From: Desmonostoc muscorum LEGE 12446
Lineage (GTDB): Bacteria; Cyanobacteriota; Cyanobacteriia; Cyanobacteriales; Nostocaceae
Direction of reading: 5' to 3'
Length of the DNA stretch: 64,000 bases
NCBI RefSeq assembly: GCF_015207005.2
Contig: NZ_JADEXS020000001.1
Coordinates: 7,277,001 to 7,341,000 of the forward strand
Below the pieces are notes generated by a model. That model ran no database searches. It was given only the letters and a program-made list of their open reading frames with translations, and was not told the DNA's origin. Below are positions 52,023 through 60,715 of the stretch, piece by piece. A program made the translations under genes and the position numbers. Position 1 is the first letter of the stretch, and each line of letters starts with the position of its first letter.

Positions 52023-53075
52023 ATGCAAATAAATGTGAATTTATTTACAGTTAATAAGAGATTTCCGTTGACTATTAGTCGGGGAACAACAGCACAGACT
52101 ACGAATGTCTGGGTGAAAATTTCAGAAGATGGCATCGAAGGCTGGGGGGAAGCGTCGCCGTTCGGTGTGGGTAATCACCGCCAATCAACTGATACAATCA
52201 AGGACGCTCTAGAGCAAGTTATACCACTGTTGCAAGGATTCAGTCCCTTACAACGGCAGGAAATTGAGCAAGTGTTAAGCCAAAACCAAGTTCCTTCTGC
52301 TGTGAAAGCAGCCTTGGATATGGCAATGCACGATTGGCTGGGTAAATGCGTCGGGTTACCCTTGTGGCAAATTTGGGGACTCGATCGCCAAGCCATTGTA
52401 CCAACTTCCCTGACAATCGGCATTAATTCACCAGAAGGTGCGATCGCCAGAGCCAAAGACTGGTTAAACTTTACCGATGTTCGTGTTTTCAAAGTCAAGC
52501 TGGGCAGTCCAGATGGCATAGAAGCAGACCGAAAAATGCTCCTAGCAGTGCGAGAAGCAGCACCAGAACGAGAATTTTTTGTTGATGCTAACGGCGGGTG
52601 GAGTTTAGAAGATGCGATCGCCATGTGCAATTGGCTGGCTGATTTAGGTATAAAGTATGTAGAACAGCCATTGCCACGGGGGCAAGAAACAAGCTTAGCA
52701 AAACTCAAGGAAAATTCTCCTCTCCCCATCTTCGTCGATGAAAGTTGCTTCACAAGTTCTGATATTCCCGATCTAGCAAACTACGTGGATGGGATTAATA
52801 TTAAACTGATGAAATCAGGGGGACTAACTGAAGCAATGCGAATGGTACATGTAGCCAGAGCCTATGGATTACAAGTAATGTTCGGTTGCTATTCTGACAG
52901 TTCCTTAGCTAATACAGCAGCAGCGCAGCTAGCACCACTAGCTGATTATTTAGATTTAGACAGTCACCTTAACTTAATTGATGACCCCTTTACGGGTGCA
53001 TTGGTAAAAGAAGGGAGAGTTTTGCCAAACGATTTACCAGGTTTGGGGGTACAACACAGTGCGTCTGCCACTTAA
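52023..53075 (+). CDS. dgcA: Enolase-superfamily amino-acid epimerase/racemase (DgcA-like)
   Basis: 350 residues. Muconate-lactonizing subgroup features: KVK in VFKVKLGSP (base), metal ligands in FVDANGGW, YVEQPLPRG and FVDESC, and the second-side Lys in NIKLMKSGG. The family includes L-Ala-D/L-Glu epimerases and N-acetyl-D-glutamate racemase DgcA. It overlaps the following DUF1611 gene by 17 bp. The overlap and pairing favour the DgcA reading: racemising an N-acylated glutamate. Confidence 0.82.
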   Translation: MQINVNLFTVNKRFPLTISRGTTAQTTNVWVKISEDGIEGWGEASPFGVGNHRQSTDTIKDALEQVIPLLQGFSPLQRQEIEQVLSQNQVPSAVKAALDMAMHDWLGKCVGLPLWQIWGLDRQAIVPTSLTIGINSPEGAIARAKDWLNFTDVRVFKVKLGSPDGIEADRKMLLAVREAAPEREFFVDANGGWSLEDAIAMCNWLADLGIKYVEQPLPRGQETSLAKLKENSPLPIFVDESCFTSSDIPDLANYVDGINIKLMKSGGLTEAMRMVHVARAYGLQVMFGCYSDSSLANTAAAQLAPLADYLDLDSHLNLIDDPFTGALVKEGRVLPNDLPGLGVQHSASAT

Positions 53076-54105
53076 TCAACGAGTAGCTATCTTACTTCAT
53101 GAGGGAATTACCGGGCCTCAAGGTAAAACAGGGCTAGCGATTTTACGCTACAGTGAAGCCCCAATCGTAGTAGTCATCGATCGCGACTCTGTTGGGAAAT
53201 CTTTGTCAAAATTAACAGGTCTCAAGCGTGATGTACCAATTGTGGCATCTGTAGCCGGTGCCCTGGAGTACAAGCCAGAAGTCTTGGTAATTGGCATAGC
53301 CCCAGGAGGTGGCGCCGTCCCAGATGATTACTGGTTGGAAATCAAAGACGCTTTACAAGCTGGAATGTCTCTGGTGAATGGTTTACATACACCAATGGCA
53401 AATATGCCAGAGTTAAATGCACTGCTTAAACCAGGACAACTAATTTGGGATGTGCGGAAAGAGCCATCTAATATAGGTATTGCCAGCGGCATGGCACGCA
53501 CTCTCCCCTGTCGGCGGGTATTGACTGTGGGAACCGACATGGCGATCGGTAAAATGTCAACCAGCCTAGAGTTACATTGGGCGTCAAAACTCCGGGGCTG
53601 GCGTTCTAAATTCTTAGCCACAGGTCAAACTGGTGTCATGTTAGAAGGCGATGGTGTGCCTTTGGATGCTGTACGAGTAGACTTTGCCGCTGGTGCTGTG
53701 GAACAGATGGTCATGCGCTATGGCAAAAACTACGATATCCTGCACATTGAAGGACAAGGTTCGCTGCTACACCCTGGTTCAACCGCAACCCTACCGTTGA
53801 TTCGTGGTTCCCAACCAACCCAACTGGTATTGGCACATCGGGCGGGACAAGTTCATGTACGCAATCATCCCCATGTAGTAATTCCACCTTTACGTAAGGT
53901 AATCCAACTTTATGAAACTGTCGCTAGTGCCGGCGGTGCCTTTGGAAATGTGCCTGTAGTCGGTATAGCATTGAACACAGCCCATCTCGATGAATTTTCG
54001 GCTCATGAGGCGATCGCTCAAATCACAGCAGAAACCGGACTACCTTGCACCGATGTCGTTCGCTTTGATGCCGATGTGCTTTTGGATGCAGTCATGAAGA
54101 ATTAG
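53059..54105 (+). CDS. dgcN: DUF1611 protein (DgcN-like N-acyltransferase/NTPase)
   Basis: 348 residues from a GTG at 53059, within the end of the dgcA-like gene. DUF1611: Rossmann-like N-terminal half and a P-loop-type segment TVGTDMAIGKMSTSLEL (about 155-171), then HIEGQGSLLHPG. In characterised bacteria DgcN acetylates D-glutamate and works with DgcA to turn D-Glu into L-Glu. The gene overlap and order are the same here, so the pair probably recycles a D-amino acid such as D-Glu from peptidoglycan. Confidence 0.8.
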   Translation: MRLPLNQRVAILLHEGITGPQGKTGLAILRYSEAPIVVVIDRDSVGKSLSKLTGLKRDVPIVASVAGALEYKPEVLVIGIAPGGGAVPDDYWLEIKDALQAGMSLVNGLHTPMANMPELNALLKPGQLIWDVRKEPSNIGIASGMARTLPCRRVLTVGTDMAIGKMSTSLELHWASKLRGWRSKFLATGQTGVMLEGDGVPLDAVRVDFAAGAVEQMVMRYGKNYDILHIEGQGSLLHPGSTATLPLIRGSQPTQLVLAHRAGQVHVRNHPHVVIPPLRKVIQLYETVASAGGAFGNVPVVGIALNTAHLDEFSAHEAIAQITAETGLPCTDVVRFDADVLLDAVMKN

Positions 54106-54303
54106 GGCTACTTGAAGACGAATACAAAGGAGTTGAAGGAAGTTTACCAGCTTCAATACCAGCCTAAGAAGCCTCTTGTTCGACTTTCTGACACAAGTTA
54201 GAATTTATGCCCCCAACTTACTGGGGGTTTTTCATGTGGACGCGCAGCAAAAAGTCAACGGATATCAGGCTTTGGCAGACTCGAACCACTTGGACAAGAA
54301 TCT

Positions 54304-54335
54304 GCGATGGCGTACCCGCCCAAACTAGGCATCGC
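54304..54335. repeat. GCGATGGCGTACCCG hairpin repeat, copy 1
   Basis: 32 bp starting GCGATGG and ending GCATCGC, so the ends are inverted. Further copies at 54721-54752 and 55987-56018. Confidence 0.75.
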
Positions 54336-54384
54336 TCATAAGTAACTTTTATTAGACCAATCACTCTTTTTTTGTCAAGCCCTG

Positions 54385-54413
54385 TTGACGATTTGTAACA
54401 AAACTGTTAAATT
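54385..54413 (+). promoter_or_regulatory. Sigma-70 promoter of ssl1498-type copy 1
   Basis: TTGACG, 17-bp spacer, TAAATT, 39 bp before the ATG. Identical at copy 2. A TTTACATAAG segment just downstream could be an RpaB half site; a complete HLR1 element is not present. Confidence 0.65.
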
Positions 54414-54451
54414 TATTTACATAAGTTAAAAAACAACCAAGAGAAAAAATT

Positions 54452-54622
54452 ATGTACACCACTGTAAACGAAGACGGCGTTCTCAATAACTACGCAACTG
54501 AACCCAAGGTCTACTACGCTGAGTACCCAGCGATTTGGGAACAACGTAAATACTTGATACAAGGTGTTTTTGCAACATTAATCGTCACTACTTTAGTTTT
54601 GGTTGGTTTTAGCGTCAGTTAA
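54452..54622 (+). CDS. ssl1498-family light-harvesting-like protein, copy 1
   Basis: 56 residues: a hydrophilic acidic N-terminus (MYTTVNEDGVLNN), the conserved VYYAEYPAIWEQRKYLIQG and one C-terminal transmembrane helix (FATLIVTTLVLVGF). This small thylakoid protein family is found across cyanobacteria and is described as light-harvesting-like; a photoprotective or photosystem-assembly role is assumed from this relation. RBS AAGAGAAA lies eight bases upstream. Own promoter and terminator, so it is a one-gene unit. A near-identical copy lies 1.7 kb downstream. Confidence 0.88.
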   Translation: MYTTVNEDGVLNNYATEPKVYYAEYPAIWEQRKYLIQGVFATLIVTTLVLVGFSVS

Positions 54623-54677
54623 GATTTTTAGATTTCGGTATCGCTGTATCTCATCGCCATTCGTACTTCTCCTTTTA

Positions 54678-54704
54678 CCTCGGCTAAATTAGCCGGGGTT
54701 TTTT
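54678..54704 (+). terminator. Rho-independent terminator of ssl1498-type copy 1
   Basis: CGGCT aaatt AGCCG stem followed by GGGTTTTTT. Confidence 0.8.
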
Positions 54705-54720
54705 GTGTTTTTAGCCCTGT

Positions 54721-54752
54721 GCGATGGCGTACCCGTCCAACCTAGGCATCGC
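54721..54752. repeat. GCGATGGCGTACCCG hairpin repeat, copy 2
   Basis: Same 32-bp element as at 54304, just after the terminator of ssl1498 copy 1 and before the toxin-antitoxin-like pair. Confidence 0.75.
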
Positions 54753-54790
54753 TCAAACAAAGGTTTATTCGCCTAATACTTTTGGTAGTT

Positions 54791-55192
54791 TTACCTCAAA
54801 TTCTCAAACCTTTTATTACCATCTTCTCCCATGTATAGAACGCGATTTAACATATCGCGTCCATTTTCTAATTCACCATTTATTTCATTCACAGCTTCTT
54901 TTACAATAGCAATTTGCTCATTTCGAGATAAATCTCCCTGACAAATGAATACAATCCCAGCATGGATTTCTGTAATCCGAGCAAACTTTTCAAAATCCCG
55001 AACATTTGCTGTTACAAGAATACGCTCTTCATTAAAAGCGTATTCTAAAACTTGATAGTCTTTTGCACCAAGTAACCCCCGATCTCTAACAGCAATTGCA
55101 TCAATAAAAAGCTCGTTACACAAGTAACGTGCAACAGCTGGTGAAATATCCTCATCAATCAGGAATTTGATTCTTTTTAGGTCGTCCAACAC
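54791..55192 (-). CDS. DUF5615 PIN-like protein (toxin-like)
   Basis: 133 residues. FLIDEDISPAVARYL at the N-terminus, VRDRGLLGAKDYQVLEYA, and ILVTANVRDFEKFA give the PIN-like acidic set (Asp in IDED, Asp in RDRG, Asp in NVRDF). DUF5615 is the presumed RNase partner of DUF433 proteins. Second gene of a two-gene unit; its start lies inside the end of the DUF433 gene (38-bp overlap). Confidence 0.8.
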   Translation of the reverse strand: MLDDLKRIKFLIDEDISPAVARYLCNELFIDAIAVRDRGLLGAKDYQVLEYAFNEERILVTANVRDFEKFARITEIHAGIVFICQGDLSRNEQIAIVKEAVNEINGELENGRDMLNRVLYMGEDGNKRFENLR

Positions 55193-55706
55193 TTGGGTAG
55201 GCTTTCACGTACACTTGAGCAAATTTTATATCTTCTTCAGTCAAATAAGGATAGTCTTCGTGTATAATCTCTATTGACTCACCCCTATCAAGCATTGAAC
55301 CAATATGACGAACCGTAAGCCGAGAATTAGGAAATACTGCTTCTCCGCCCATGATGTTCGGATCGGAAACTAAATTTTCTTTCCACAACTGAAAACAATT
55401 GATAAATTCTAATACCTCCTTGGCAATAGGCTCAACTTCTATTTTGATAAATCTTGCTATTTCAATAGTTGGTAAATTTTGTTCCAAAGCTCTAACTAAG
55501 CTTTGATAAAGATATAAGCGAAAATCAACATTAAAAAAGTCTATTTCTTTAATTAAACGTAGATAAACTAACGCAGCAAAATTAAGCCTTGGAGGATTAT
55601 ATTCAGGAAGAATTCTATATTCTACTTCCTTATAAATCTTCTTTGTTGGTAATTCGATAAATGCCGCAGCTTCAGTAGGGGTAAAAGTTTCTATATACAT
55701 ACACAT
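55155..55706 (-). CDS. DUF433 protein (antitoxin-like)
   Basis: 183 residues. An N-terminal MerR-like helix-turn-helix (FTPTEAAAFIELPTKKIYKEVEYR) and a C-terminal DUF433 domain (NIMGGEAVFPNSRLTVRHIG then LDRGESIEIIHEDYPYLTEEDI). Partner of the overlapping DUF5615 gene; such pairs are regarded as toxin-antitoxin modules on bioinformatic grounds. It sits between two copies of an ssl1498-family gene. Confidence 0.8.
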   Translation of the reverse strand: MCMYIETFTPTEAAAFIELPTKKIYKEVEYRILPEYNPPRLNFAALVYLRLIKEIDFFNVDFRLYLYQSLVRALEQNLPTIEIARFIKIEVEPIAKEVLEFINCFQLWKENLVSDPNIMGGEAVFPNSRLTVRHIGSMLDRGESIEIIHEDYPYLTEEDIKFAQVYVKAYPSVGRPKKNQIPD

Positions 55707-55986
55707 TACCTCTCAGCTTTAAACTCTACAGGAATCTCTAACAAACCCATAGGTAATTTGTTACTCACGAAACTATTTTTGACATAGATTTTGATTAAAT
55801 AACATAGACTATTTAAAATTATTCCCTGTCTAGGGAAGATTTTAGCATTTATTCAAAAGTGTTGACAACACTTTATTGTCTTACCTGTGCTTACAATGCG
55901 ATCGCCCTTTTCCCTCGTCGGTAATAGTACAGAAGAACTAACAGGCACGCTGTTTTTATTGCTTGCAACCATTTGGCTAAGAATCC

Positions 55987-56018
55987 GCGATGGCGTACCC
56001 GCCCAACCTAAGCATCGC
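55987..56018. repeat. GCGATGGCGTACCCG hairpin repeat, copy 3
   Basis: Third copy of the 32-bp element, before ssl1498 copy 2. Confidence 0.75.
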
Positions 56019-56067
56019 TCATAAGTAACTTTTATAAAATCTATGAGTCTTTTTTTGTCAAGCCCTG

Positions 56068-56096
56068 TTGACGATTTGTAACAAAACTGTTAAATT
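56068..56096 (+). promoter_or_regulatory. Sigma-70 promoter of ssl1498-type copy 2
   Basis: TTGACG, 17-bp spacer, TAAATT, identical to copy 1. Confidence 0.65.
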
Positions 56097-56134
56097 TATT
56101 TACATAAGTTAACAAAGAACCAAGAGAAAAAATT

Positions 56135-56305
56135 ATGTACACCACTGTAAACGAAGACGGCATTCTCAATAACTACGCAGCTGAACCCAAGGTCTACTAC
56201 GCTGAGTACCCAGCAATTTGGGAACAACGTAAATACTTGATACAAGGTGTTTTTGCAACTTTAATCGTCACTAGTTTAGTTTTGGTTGGTTTTAGCGTCA
56301 GCTAA
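56135..56305 (+). CDS. ssl1498-family light-harvesting-like protein, copy 2
   Basis: 56 residues differing from copy 1 at three positions only (Val10Ile, Thr16Ala, and a Thr to Ser in the membrane helix). RBS, promoter and terminator are duplicated too. Expected to be a functional thylakoid membrane protein; the duplication probably raises dosage. Confidence 0.88.
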   Translation: MYTTVNEDGILNNYAAEPKVYYAEYPAIWEQRKYLIQGVFATLIVTSLVLVGFSVS

Positions 56306-56362
56306 GATTTTTAGATTTCGGTATCGCTATATCTCATCGTCATTCTCACTTCTCGACTTTAC

Positions 56363-56388
56363 CTCGGCTAACTTAGCCGGGGTTTTTT
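56363..56388 (+). terminator. Rho-independent terminator of ssl1498-type copy 2
   Basis: CGGCTA act TAGCCG stem followed by GGGGTTTTTT. Confidence 0.8.
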
Positions 56389-56458
56389 GTATTTTAGGCA
56401 TCATGTATCTGGCGTTGTAACATTTAAAAAACAGACTTTTGCATAGGTGTTACGTAGC

Positions 56459-58063
56459 ATGAAACGAACCTGGAAGTCTCTACTGCTAGCCTGTAACTGG
56501 GTATTACTGTCAATTGGTACATCAATTTTGATTATCTTGACGCAGCCAACAGCACCAGTTCCAGCACAAGAACCAGCTGCATCTACTACAGTTGAAACGA
56601 CTAAAATCCAAAAGTTGCGGGAAGCGATGGAACGTTCATCAACACCAGAAGCCTCCCCGGAAGTTTCCGAACCGAAAAAGCCAGAGTCTCCACAGGAACC
56701 TACACTCACTCCTGAAGAAATCACCCGTCAGCTAAAATTTATTGAGGCAGATAGACTTTATCTCGCCGGACAAATCCCAGAGGCAGAAAAAATTTACCGC
56801 GAGGTAAAAGAACCTTTTGCCAAAACAAGCATACCTGAAGAACGTAAACCAGCAATACTTGATCCCACGCAACTATCCCCAGGAGGTAAGGTATACTGGC
56901 GAGAATCAGAAGCGGGGATAGCAAGTAAGTTACAAACACGAACTTTAGTACCTTTGCAACTATTAGTTGAGCAATATCCAGAATTTATCCCTGGTCATAT
57001 CCGATATGCTGAAGTATTAAAACAATACGATCGCCCCAAAGAAGCTTTAGATATATTAGAAAGAGCATCTTCACTGTATCCAAACCAAGCAGAATTGATT
57101 AAAGCTAGAGTCACTGCCTTGGCTGGTGAGAAAAAATGGATGGAAGCATCTTTAGCAGCGCGTCAATTTGCCATTCTCAACCCTGAAGATCCCCAAGCGG
57201 CTGAGTTTACAAACTTAGCAGAAGAAAATCTCAAACGTTACAAAAGACATATCCAAGCAGAAATTCGAGGCAACGTCATCGGTAATATTATTACAGGTGC
57301 ATTAGGTTACGCCTTGACTGGCAGTTTGCTTGGGCCATTTTCCGCCATTGATTCTACCATCGTTCTCCTACAAGGCGAAAGAGCCATAGGTGATTCCGTA
57401 GCCAAAGAGGCAAAAAAACAGTTGAATGTCATTACAGACGAAACTGTTTTGGCATACGTCAACCAAATTGGACAGAAATTAGCTAAAGTAACTGGACGTG
57501 AAGAATTTAAATACGAATTTTTTGTGATTCCAGAGGAAAGTCTCAACGCCTTTGCATTACCTGGGGGTAAGATATTCATTAATGCGGGTGCGATCGCCAA
57601 GACAAATTCCGAAGCAGAATTAGCCGGATTAATTGGACATGAATTATCCCATGTCGTTTTATCTCACGGTTTTCAATTAGTCACCCAAGGCAACTTAATT
57701 TCTAACGTTACCCAATATCTTCCTTTGGGCGGCACCATCGGTCAACTCTTTGCACTCAGTTACAGCCGCGACATGGAACGTCAAGCAGATACACTCGGCA
57801 CACGGCTAATTGTGGCCACTGGCTACGCTGCTGATGGTTTACGTAACTTAATGGTGACACTAGATAAACAGCAAAAAAATGCTCCACCGAGTTGGTTATC
57901 TTCCCATCCCGGCGGCGGTGAACGAGTTAGTGATTTAGAAAACCTCATTATCCGTAGTAGTTACAACCGTTACGCCTATGAAGGAGTCGTGCATCATACC
58001 GAAATTCAAGCACGGGTGAAAAAGCTACTGCAAGAGAAAAAAGCAACAGAGGAAAAAAAATAG
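56459..58063 (+). CDS. M48 family metallopeptidase with TPR-like region (BepA-like)
   Basis: 534 residues from the ATG at 56459 (a GTG at 56447 would add four). Signal/anchor (LACNWVLLSIGTSILIILTQ), a Pro/Glu-rich linker, a TPR-like helical region (about 95-265) and an M48 peptidase domain (about 325-500) with the zinc motif GHELSHVVLSH (His394, Glu395, His398) and a third ligand Glu in DMERQADTLG. It resembles BepA/YfgC-type outer membrane quality-control proteases, but with the TPRs before the catalytic domain. Exported peptidase of the envelope; Omp85 is a plausible client but lies 40 kb away. Confidence 0.88.
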   Translation: MKRTWKSLLLACNWVLLSIGTSILIILTQPTAPVPAQEPAASTTVETTKIQKLREAMERSSTPEASPEVSEPKKPESPQEPTLTPEEITRQLKFIEADRLYLAGQIPEAEKIYREVKEPFAKTSIPEERKPAILDPTQLSPGGKVYWRESEAGIASKLQTRTLVPLQLLVEQYPEFIPGHIRYAEVLKQYDRPKEALDILERASSLYPNQAELIKARVTALAGEKKWMEASLAARQFAILNPEDPQAAEFTNLAEENLKRYKRHIQAEIRGNVIGNIITGALGYALTGSLLGPFSAIDSTIVLLQGERAIGDSVAKEAKKQLNVITDETVLAYVNQIGQKLAKVTGREEFKYEFFVIPEESLNAFALPGGKIFINAGAIAKTNSEAELAGLIGHELSHVVLSHGFQLVTQGNLISNVTQYLPLGGTIGQLFALSYSRDMERQADTLGTRLIVATGYAADGLRNLMVTLDKQQKNAPPSWLSSHPGGGERVSDLENLIIRSSYNRYAYEGVVHHTEIQARVKKLLQEKKATEEKK

Positions 58064-58143
58064 CGTTTTTAATGAATCAAAAAATAGAATTATTCGTCAC
58101 TTGAACTATCAATTCCGTACTTATTTATACTGGAGGATGATTT

Positions 58144-58923
58144 ATGTCATCAAAACTGCTGCGATTGATATCTTTGGGTAGTCTTGGCTTATCTTTGTGT
58201 CTGGGCAATTCCGCAGCAATGGCACAATATGATGATTCAATTAGCGACGATGGTGTAGTAGTACCAACAGTGCCATCAGGCGGCACATCAGCACCAGTAC
58301 CAATAGACACATCGACAGGCATACCCCCTTCACCTTCATCTGACACTGCAACTCGCTTTACCTGTCAGACTTACAATGGTCAGTACACCGTGATGTATCA
58401 GCCACAAAGTCAACCAGGACAATTCTTTCCTTGGGCAGCACCTGCGACTTTAGGCGGCGGTTGGGATGCCGAAAAGCGTTGTGTAGCAATTGCCAGCCGC
58501 TTGGAACTGTATCGCCCAGATGGCTTACAAGAACTCCAGACATCTGTACAAAATAACGAAAACATTGTCTGCGTAACAACTGAAGCTAACCCAACTTGTA
58601 GAATTGTGTTGACAGTACCGCGTGGGAAAGATCCCGTTGTTATCCGCAACAGCATCTTTCAAAACTTGACTACTGCTGACAGCGGACAGCAAACCATCGC
58701 CGTTAACACTTATGGCGATCGCTCAGGCAGCGTATATAATTTAGGACGCACCCTTCTAGGCAATGGCAATAATCGAGTTAGTTCATCTAGAGGTGGTATT
58801 AACCTCAAGCCTTTCCTCGATGCCAAAGATGGTGGTACGGCCAGAAACCTCCGCAATGGAGTGGCACTTCGTCGCCAGTCTGGGCCTAACTCTGTTCGCC
58901 TAAATCCTGGTAATTTCCGTTAA
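58144..58923 (+). CDS. COP23-domain secreted protein
   Basis: 259 residues. Signal peptide (about 1-27, ending AMAQ), a Pro/Ser/Thr linker, and a COP23 core starting RFTCQTYNGQYTVMYQP with the expected cysteines (FTCQ, EKRCVAI, IVCVTT, PTCRIV). The last 60 residues are Arg/Asn/Gly-rich and basic. It follows the M48 peptidase by 80 bp with GGAGG just upstream of the ATG, and precedes the other COP23/protease genes in the same direction. Confidence 0.8.
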   Translation: MSSKLLRLISLGSLGLSLCLGNSAAMAQYDDSISDDGVVVPTVPSGGTSAPVPIDTSTGIPPSPSSDTATRFTCQTYNGQYTVMYQPQSQPGQFFPWAAPATLGGGWDAEKRCVAIASRLELYRPDGLQELQTSVQNNENIVCVTTEANPTCRIVLTVPRGKDPVVIRNSIFQNLTTADSGQQTIAVNTYGDRSGSVYNLGRTLLGNGNNRVSSSRGGINLKPFLDAKDGGTARNLRNGVALRRQSGPNSVRLNPGNFR

Positions 58924-59351
58924 TTTATCATATTATGTTCGCCTAATCACTTATCAAAAAAATTCTTTGCGTCTTTTCCTTTCGGACGAGGAGGTATGTC
59001 AAAAAGGCGATCGCACACTTCTTTCCGGGATGAAGCGATCGCCTTTATCGATCTTGGGGTTTAGATCGAGGCGATCGCTGTCTTCTTTGCGGGATTTGGC
59101 GTAGGCGTAGCCCGTCGTAGACATCGCTTCGACCATACTCTGATATTAAAGTATTATTTTATACATGTAAAGCGAATTTTGAAAAATATTGCACTTTTGT
59201 TGATGGGAGAAAAGCAAGTTATCTTGATAATTTTTCATCAAAAAACCTAATTTTTACTGATATATTTGAGCATAATTCCGAAAATTGCTCATTTGAAGTT
59301 GTAGCTTGCTCTATTAGTGTCAAGTATTTTTAGTGATTAATACTTAGATAT
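58924..59351. other. 428-bp intergenic region rich in HIP1 sites
   Basis: Four or five GCGATCGC sites within 58998-59085, a GGCGTAGGCGTAGCCCG-type repeat near 59098-59118, then AT-rich DNA leading to the next COP23 gene. No gene seen. Confidence 0.6.
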
Positions 59352-59900
59352 ATGCAACTGAGGTTACTTGCTCGTATATTACCAGGGGTAGCAACAGCTT
59401 CCGTGATTTCAGCTTTAGCAGTTACCACCACAAGCAACTATCCGAGTTACGCTGGGGGAAACAAATTCTTTTGCACACAGGAAGATGGTATACCAGTTAC
59501 CAAGATACGCACCTCACGGGGAAATCAAACGTTTATCCGTTGGGTAGTCAAAGATTTTAAAAAATTCCCACCCAAAGAGCGCTGTAAGATTGTGACTGCG
59601 AAATTTCAACGCTACTACGATAACGGCTCACTTTACATCACCAGTCGAGATAACTTCAATAGTTATCCGGTTTTGTGCATTGCTAATCGCAAAGGCGTAC
59701 CTTGCGAAAAAGAAAATGTTCTCGTCACTCTCAAACCTGGAACTGATACCGGCAGAGTTTTACAACAAATGGTTGATTTCCGCCGGACTGTAGGAGAATC
59801 AGTGATTAATTTAAGTGGATGTCAAGCTTTTAGCTACGAGGAAGGTGAGGTTTATTTAGATGTGAAGCAACTTGTAGACGGTGAGGGGTGCGTTCAATAA
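59352..59900 (+). CDS. COP23-domain secreted protein, first gene of a protease operon
   Basis: 182 residues. Signal peptide (about 1-36, ending SYAGG), then the COP23 core: FFCTQEDGIPVTKIRT, RWVVKDF, PPKERCKIVTAKFQ, PVLCIANRKGVPCEKENVLVT and GCQAFSYEEGEVYLDVKQL. Its end overlaps the next gene, a trypsin-like protease, by 13 bp, so the COP23 protein and protease are translationally linked. This gives direct operon evidence that COP23 proteins and these proteases act together. Confidence 0.82.
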   Translation: MQLRLLARILPGVATASVISALAVTTTSNYPSYAGGNKFFCTQEDGIPVTKIRTSRGNQTFIRWVVKDFKKFPPKERCKIVTAKFQRYYDNGSLYITSRDNFNSYPVLCIANRKGVPCEKENVLVTLKPGTDTGRVLQQMVDFRRTVGESVINLSGCQAFSYEEGEVYLDVKQLVDGEGCVQ

Positions 59901-60715
59901 AGTCGCTCAGAAGCAGAATTGTTTATGTGGTGTGCTTGCTGATTTGTCTTGGTGGTGTTTCGTTGGCACTATCAAAGCAGCAAAGCATTTCTGTTGAGTT
60001 TAGCAGAGTGGTGCGACCTACTCACCTTTATGTCAAGCAATTGCAAAAATTAGCAAAGACTATCACCGTCAAAATTTCCGCACCAGAGTTACTAGGTTCA
60101 GGAACTCTACTGCAACGCCAAGGTGAAATTTATACAGTCATCACCAATGCTCATGTTTTGAGAGCAGCTAAACCACCCTATCAAATTCAAACACCAGATG
60201 GGCGTGTATATCAAGCTACTGTGTTGCAAATTGCCGAGTTGCAGCAGGATGATTTAGCTGTGTTGCAGTTTCGTAGCCCTGATATAGTTTATCCAGTGGC
60301 AGATATCACAGATGCGTCTAATTTGCGAGTTGGGGATGAGGTGTTTGTGGGTGGATTTATATCTAATTTAGCTACTCAAAAGCAGTCTACCCAAACAAAA
60401 AAAATCTTCAACACTGAGTTTGTTTTTACCTCTGGTAAAGTCACGCTATTGTTAGACAAAGCATTAGAGCAAGGCTACCAGATTGGATATACCAATGATG
60501 TGCGTAAAGGGATGAGTGGCGCACCATTGCTGAATATACGGGGTGAAGTGGTGGGGATTAATAGCATACATAAAGATCCGCTTTGGGAGACACCGGAAGT
60601 TTATCAAGATGGTTCTCAACCCGAAGCCCACTTGCAGGAACTAATTACCCGTTCTAGTATGGCTGTACCGATTAGAAAAGAATTGTTGCAAAATCATCAG
60701 GGGAATCAATTATGA
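59888..60715 (+). CDS. Trypsin-like serine protease, membrane-anchored or secreted
   Basis: 275 residues from a GTG at 59888. N-terminal hydrophobic segment (IVYVVCLLICLGGVSLAL) then an S1 protease domain with His in ITNAHVL, Asp in DDLAVLQF and Ser in KGMSGAPLL. No PDZ, TPR or WD40 tail. Overlaps the COP23 gene upstream by 13 bp and the TPR-protease gene downstream by 4 bp (ATGA). The last about 20 codons of this gene occur again at 62337-62408. Confidence 0.85.
   Translation: MRSIKSLRSRIVYVVCLLICLGGVSLALSKQQSISVEFSRVVRPTHLYVKQLQKLAKTITVKISAPELLGSGTLLQRQGEIYTVITNAHVLRAAKPPYQIQTPDGRVYQATVLQIAELQQDDLAVLQFRSPDIVYPVADITDASNLRVGDEVFVGGFISNLATQKQSTQTKKIFNTEFVFTSGKVTLLLDKALEQGYQIGYTNDVRKGMSGAPLLNIRGEVVGINSIHKDPLWETPEVYQDGSQPEAHLQELITRSSMAVPIRKELLQNHQGNQL

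Larger units (their letters stand above)
54106..54451. other. Intergenic region with promoter of ssl1498-type copy 1
   Basis: Contains GCGATGGCGTACCCGCCCAA (54304 onward, a hairpin repeat ending CATCGC) and a strong promoter just upstream of the gene. No other gene. A TCGAACCACTTGG-type segment near 54281 also occurs, diverged, before copy 2. Confidence 0.6.
55707..56134. other. Intergenic region with promoter of ssl1498-type copy 2
   Basis: Start region of the DUF433 gene, then, from about 55965, DNA homologous to the upstream region of ssl1498 copy 1. No further gene. Confidence 0.6.

Noticed and set aside
54414..54430. A full HLR1 (RpaB) light-response element upstream of the ssl1498-type genes
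   Set aside because: Only one half site (TTTACATAA) is seen at a wrong distance from a second TTAAAT; the consensus spacing is not met.
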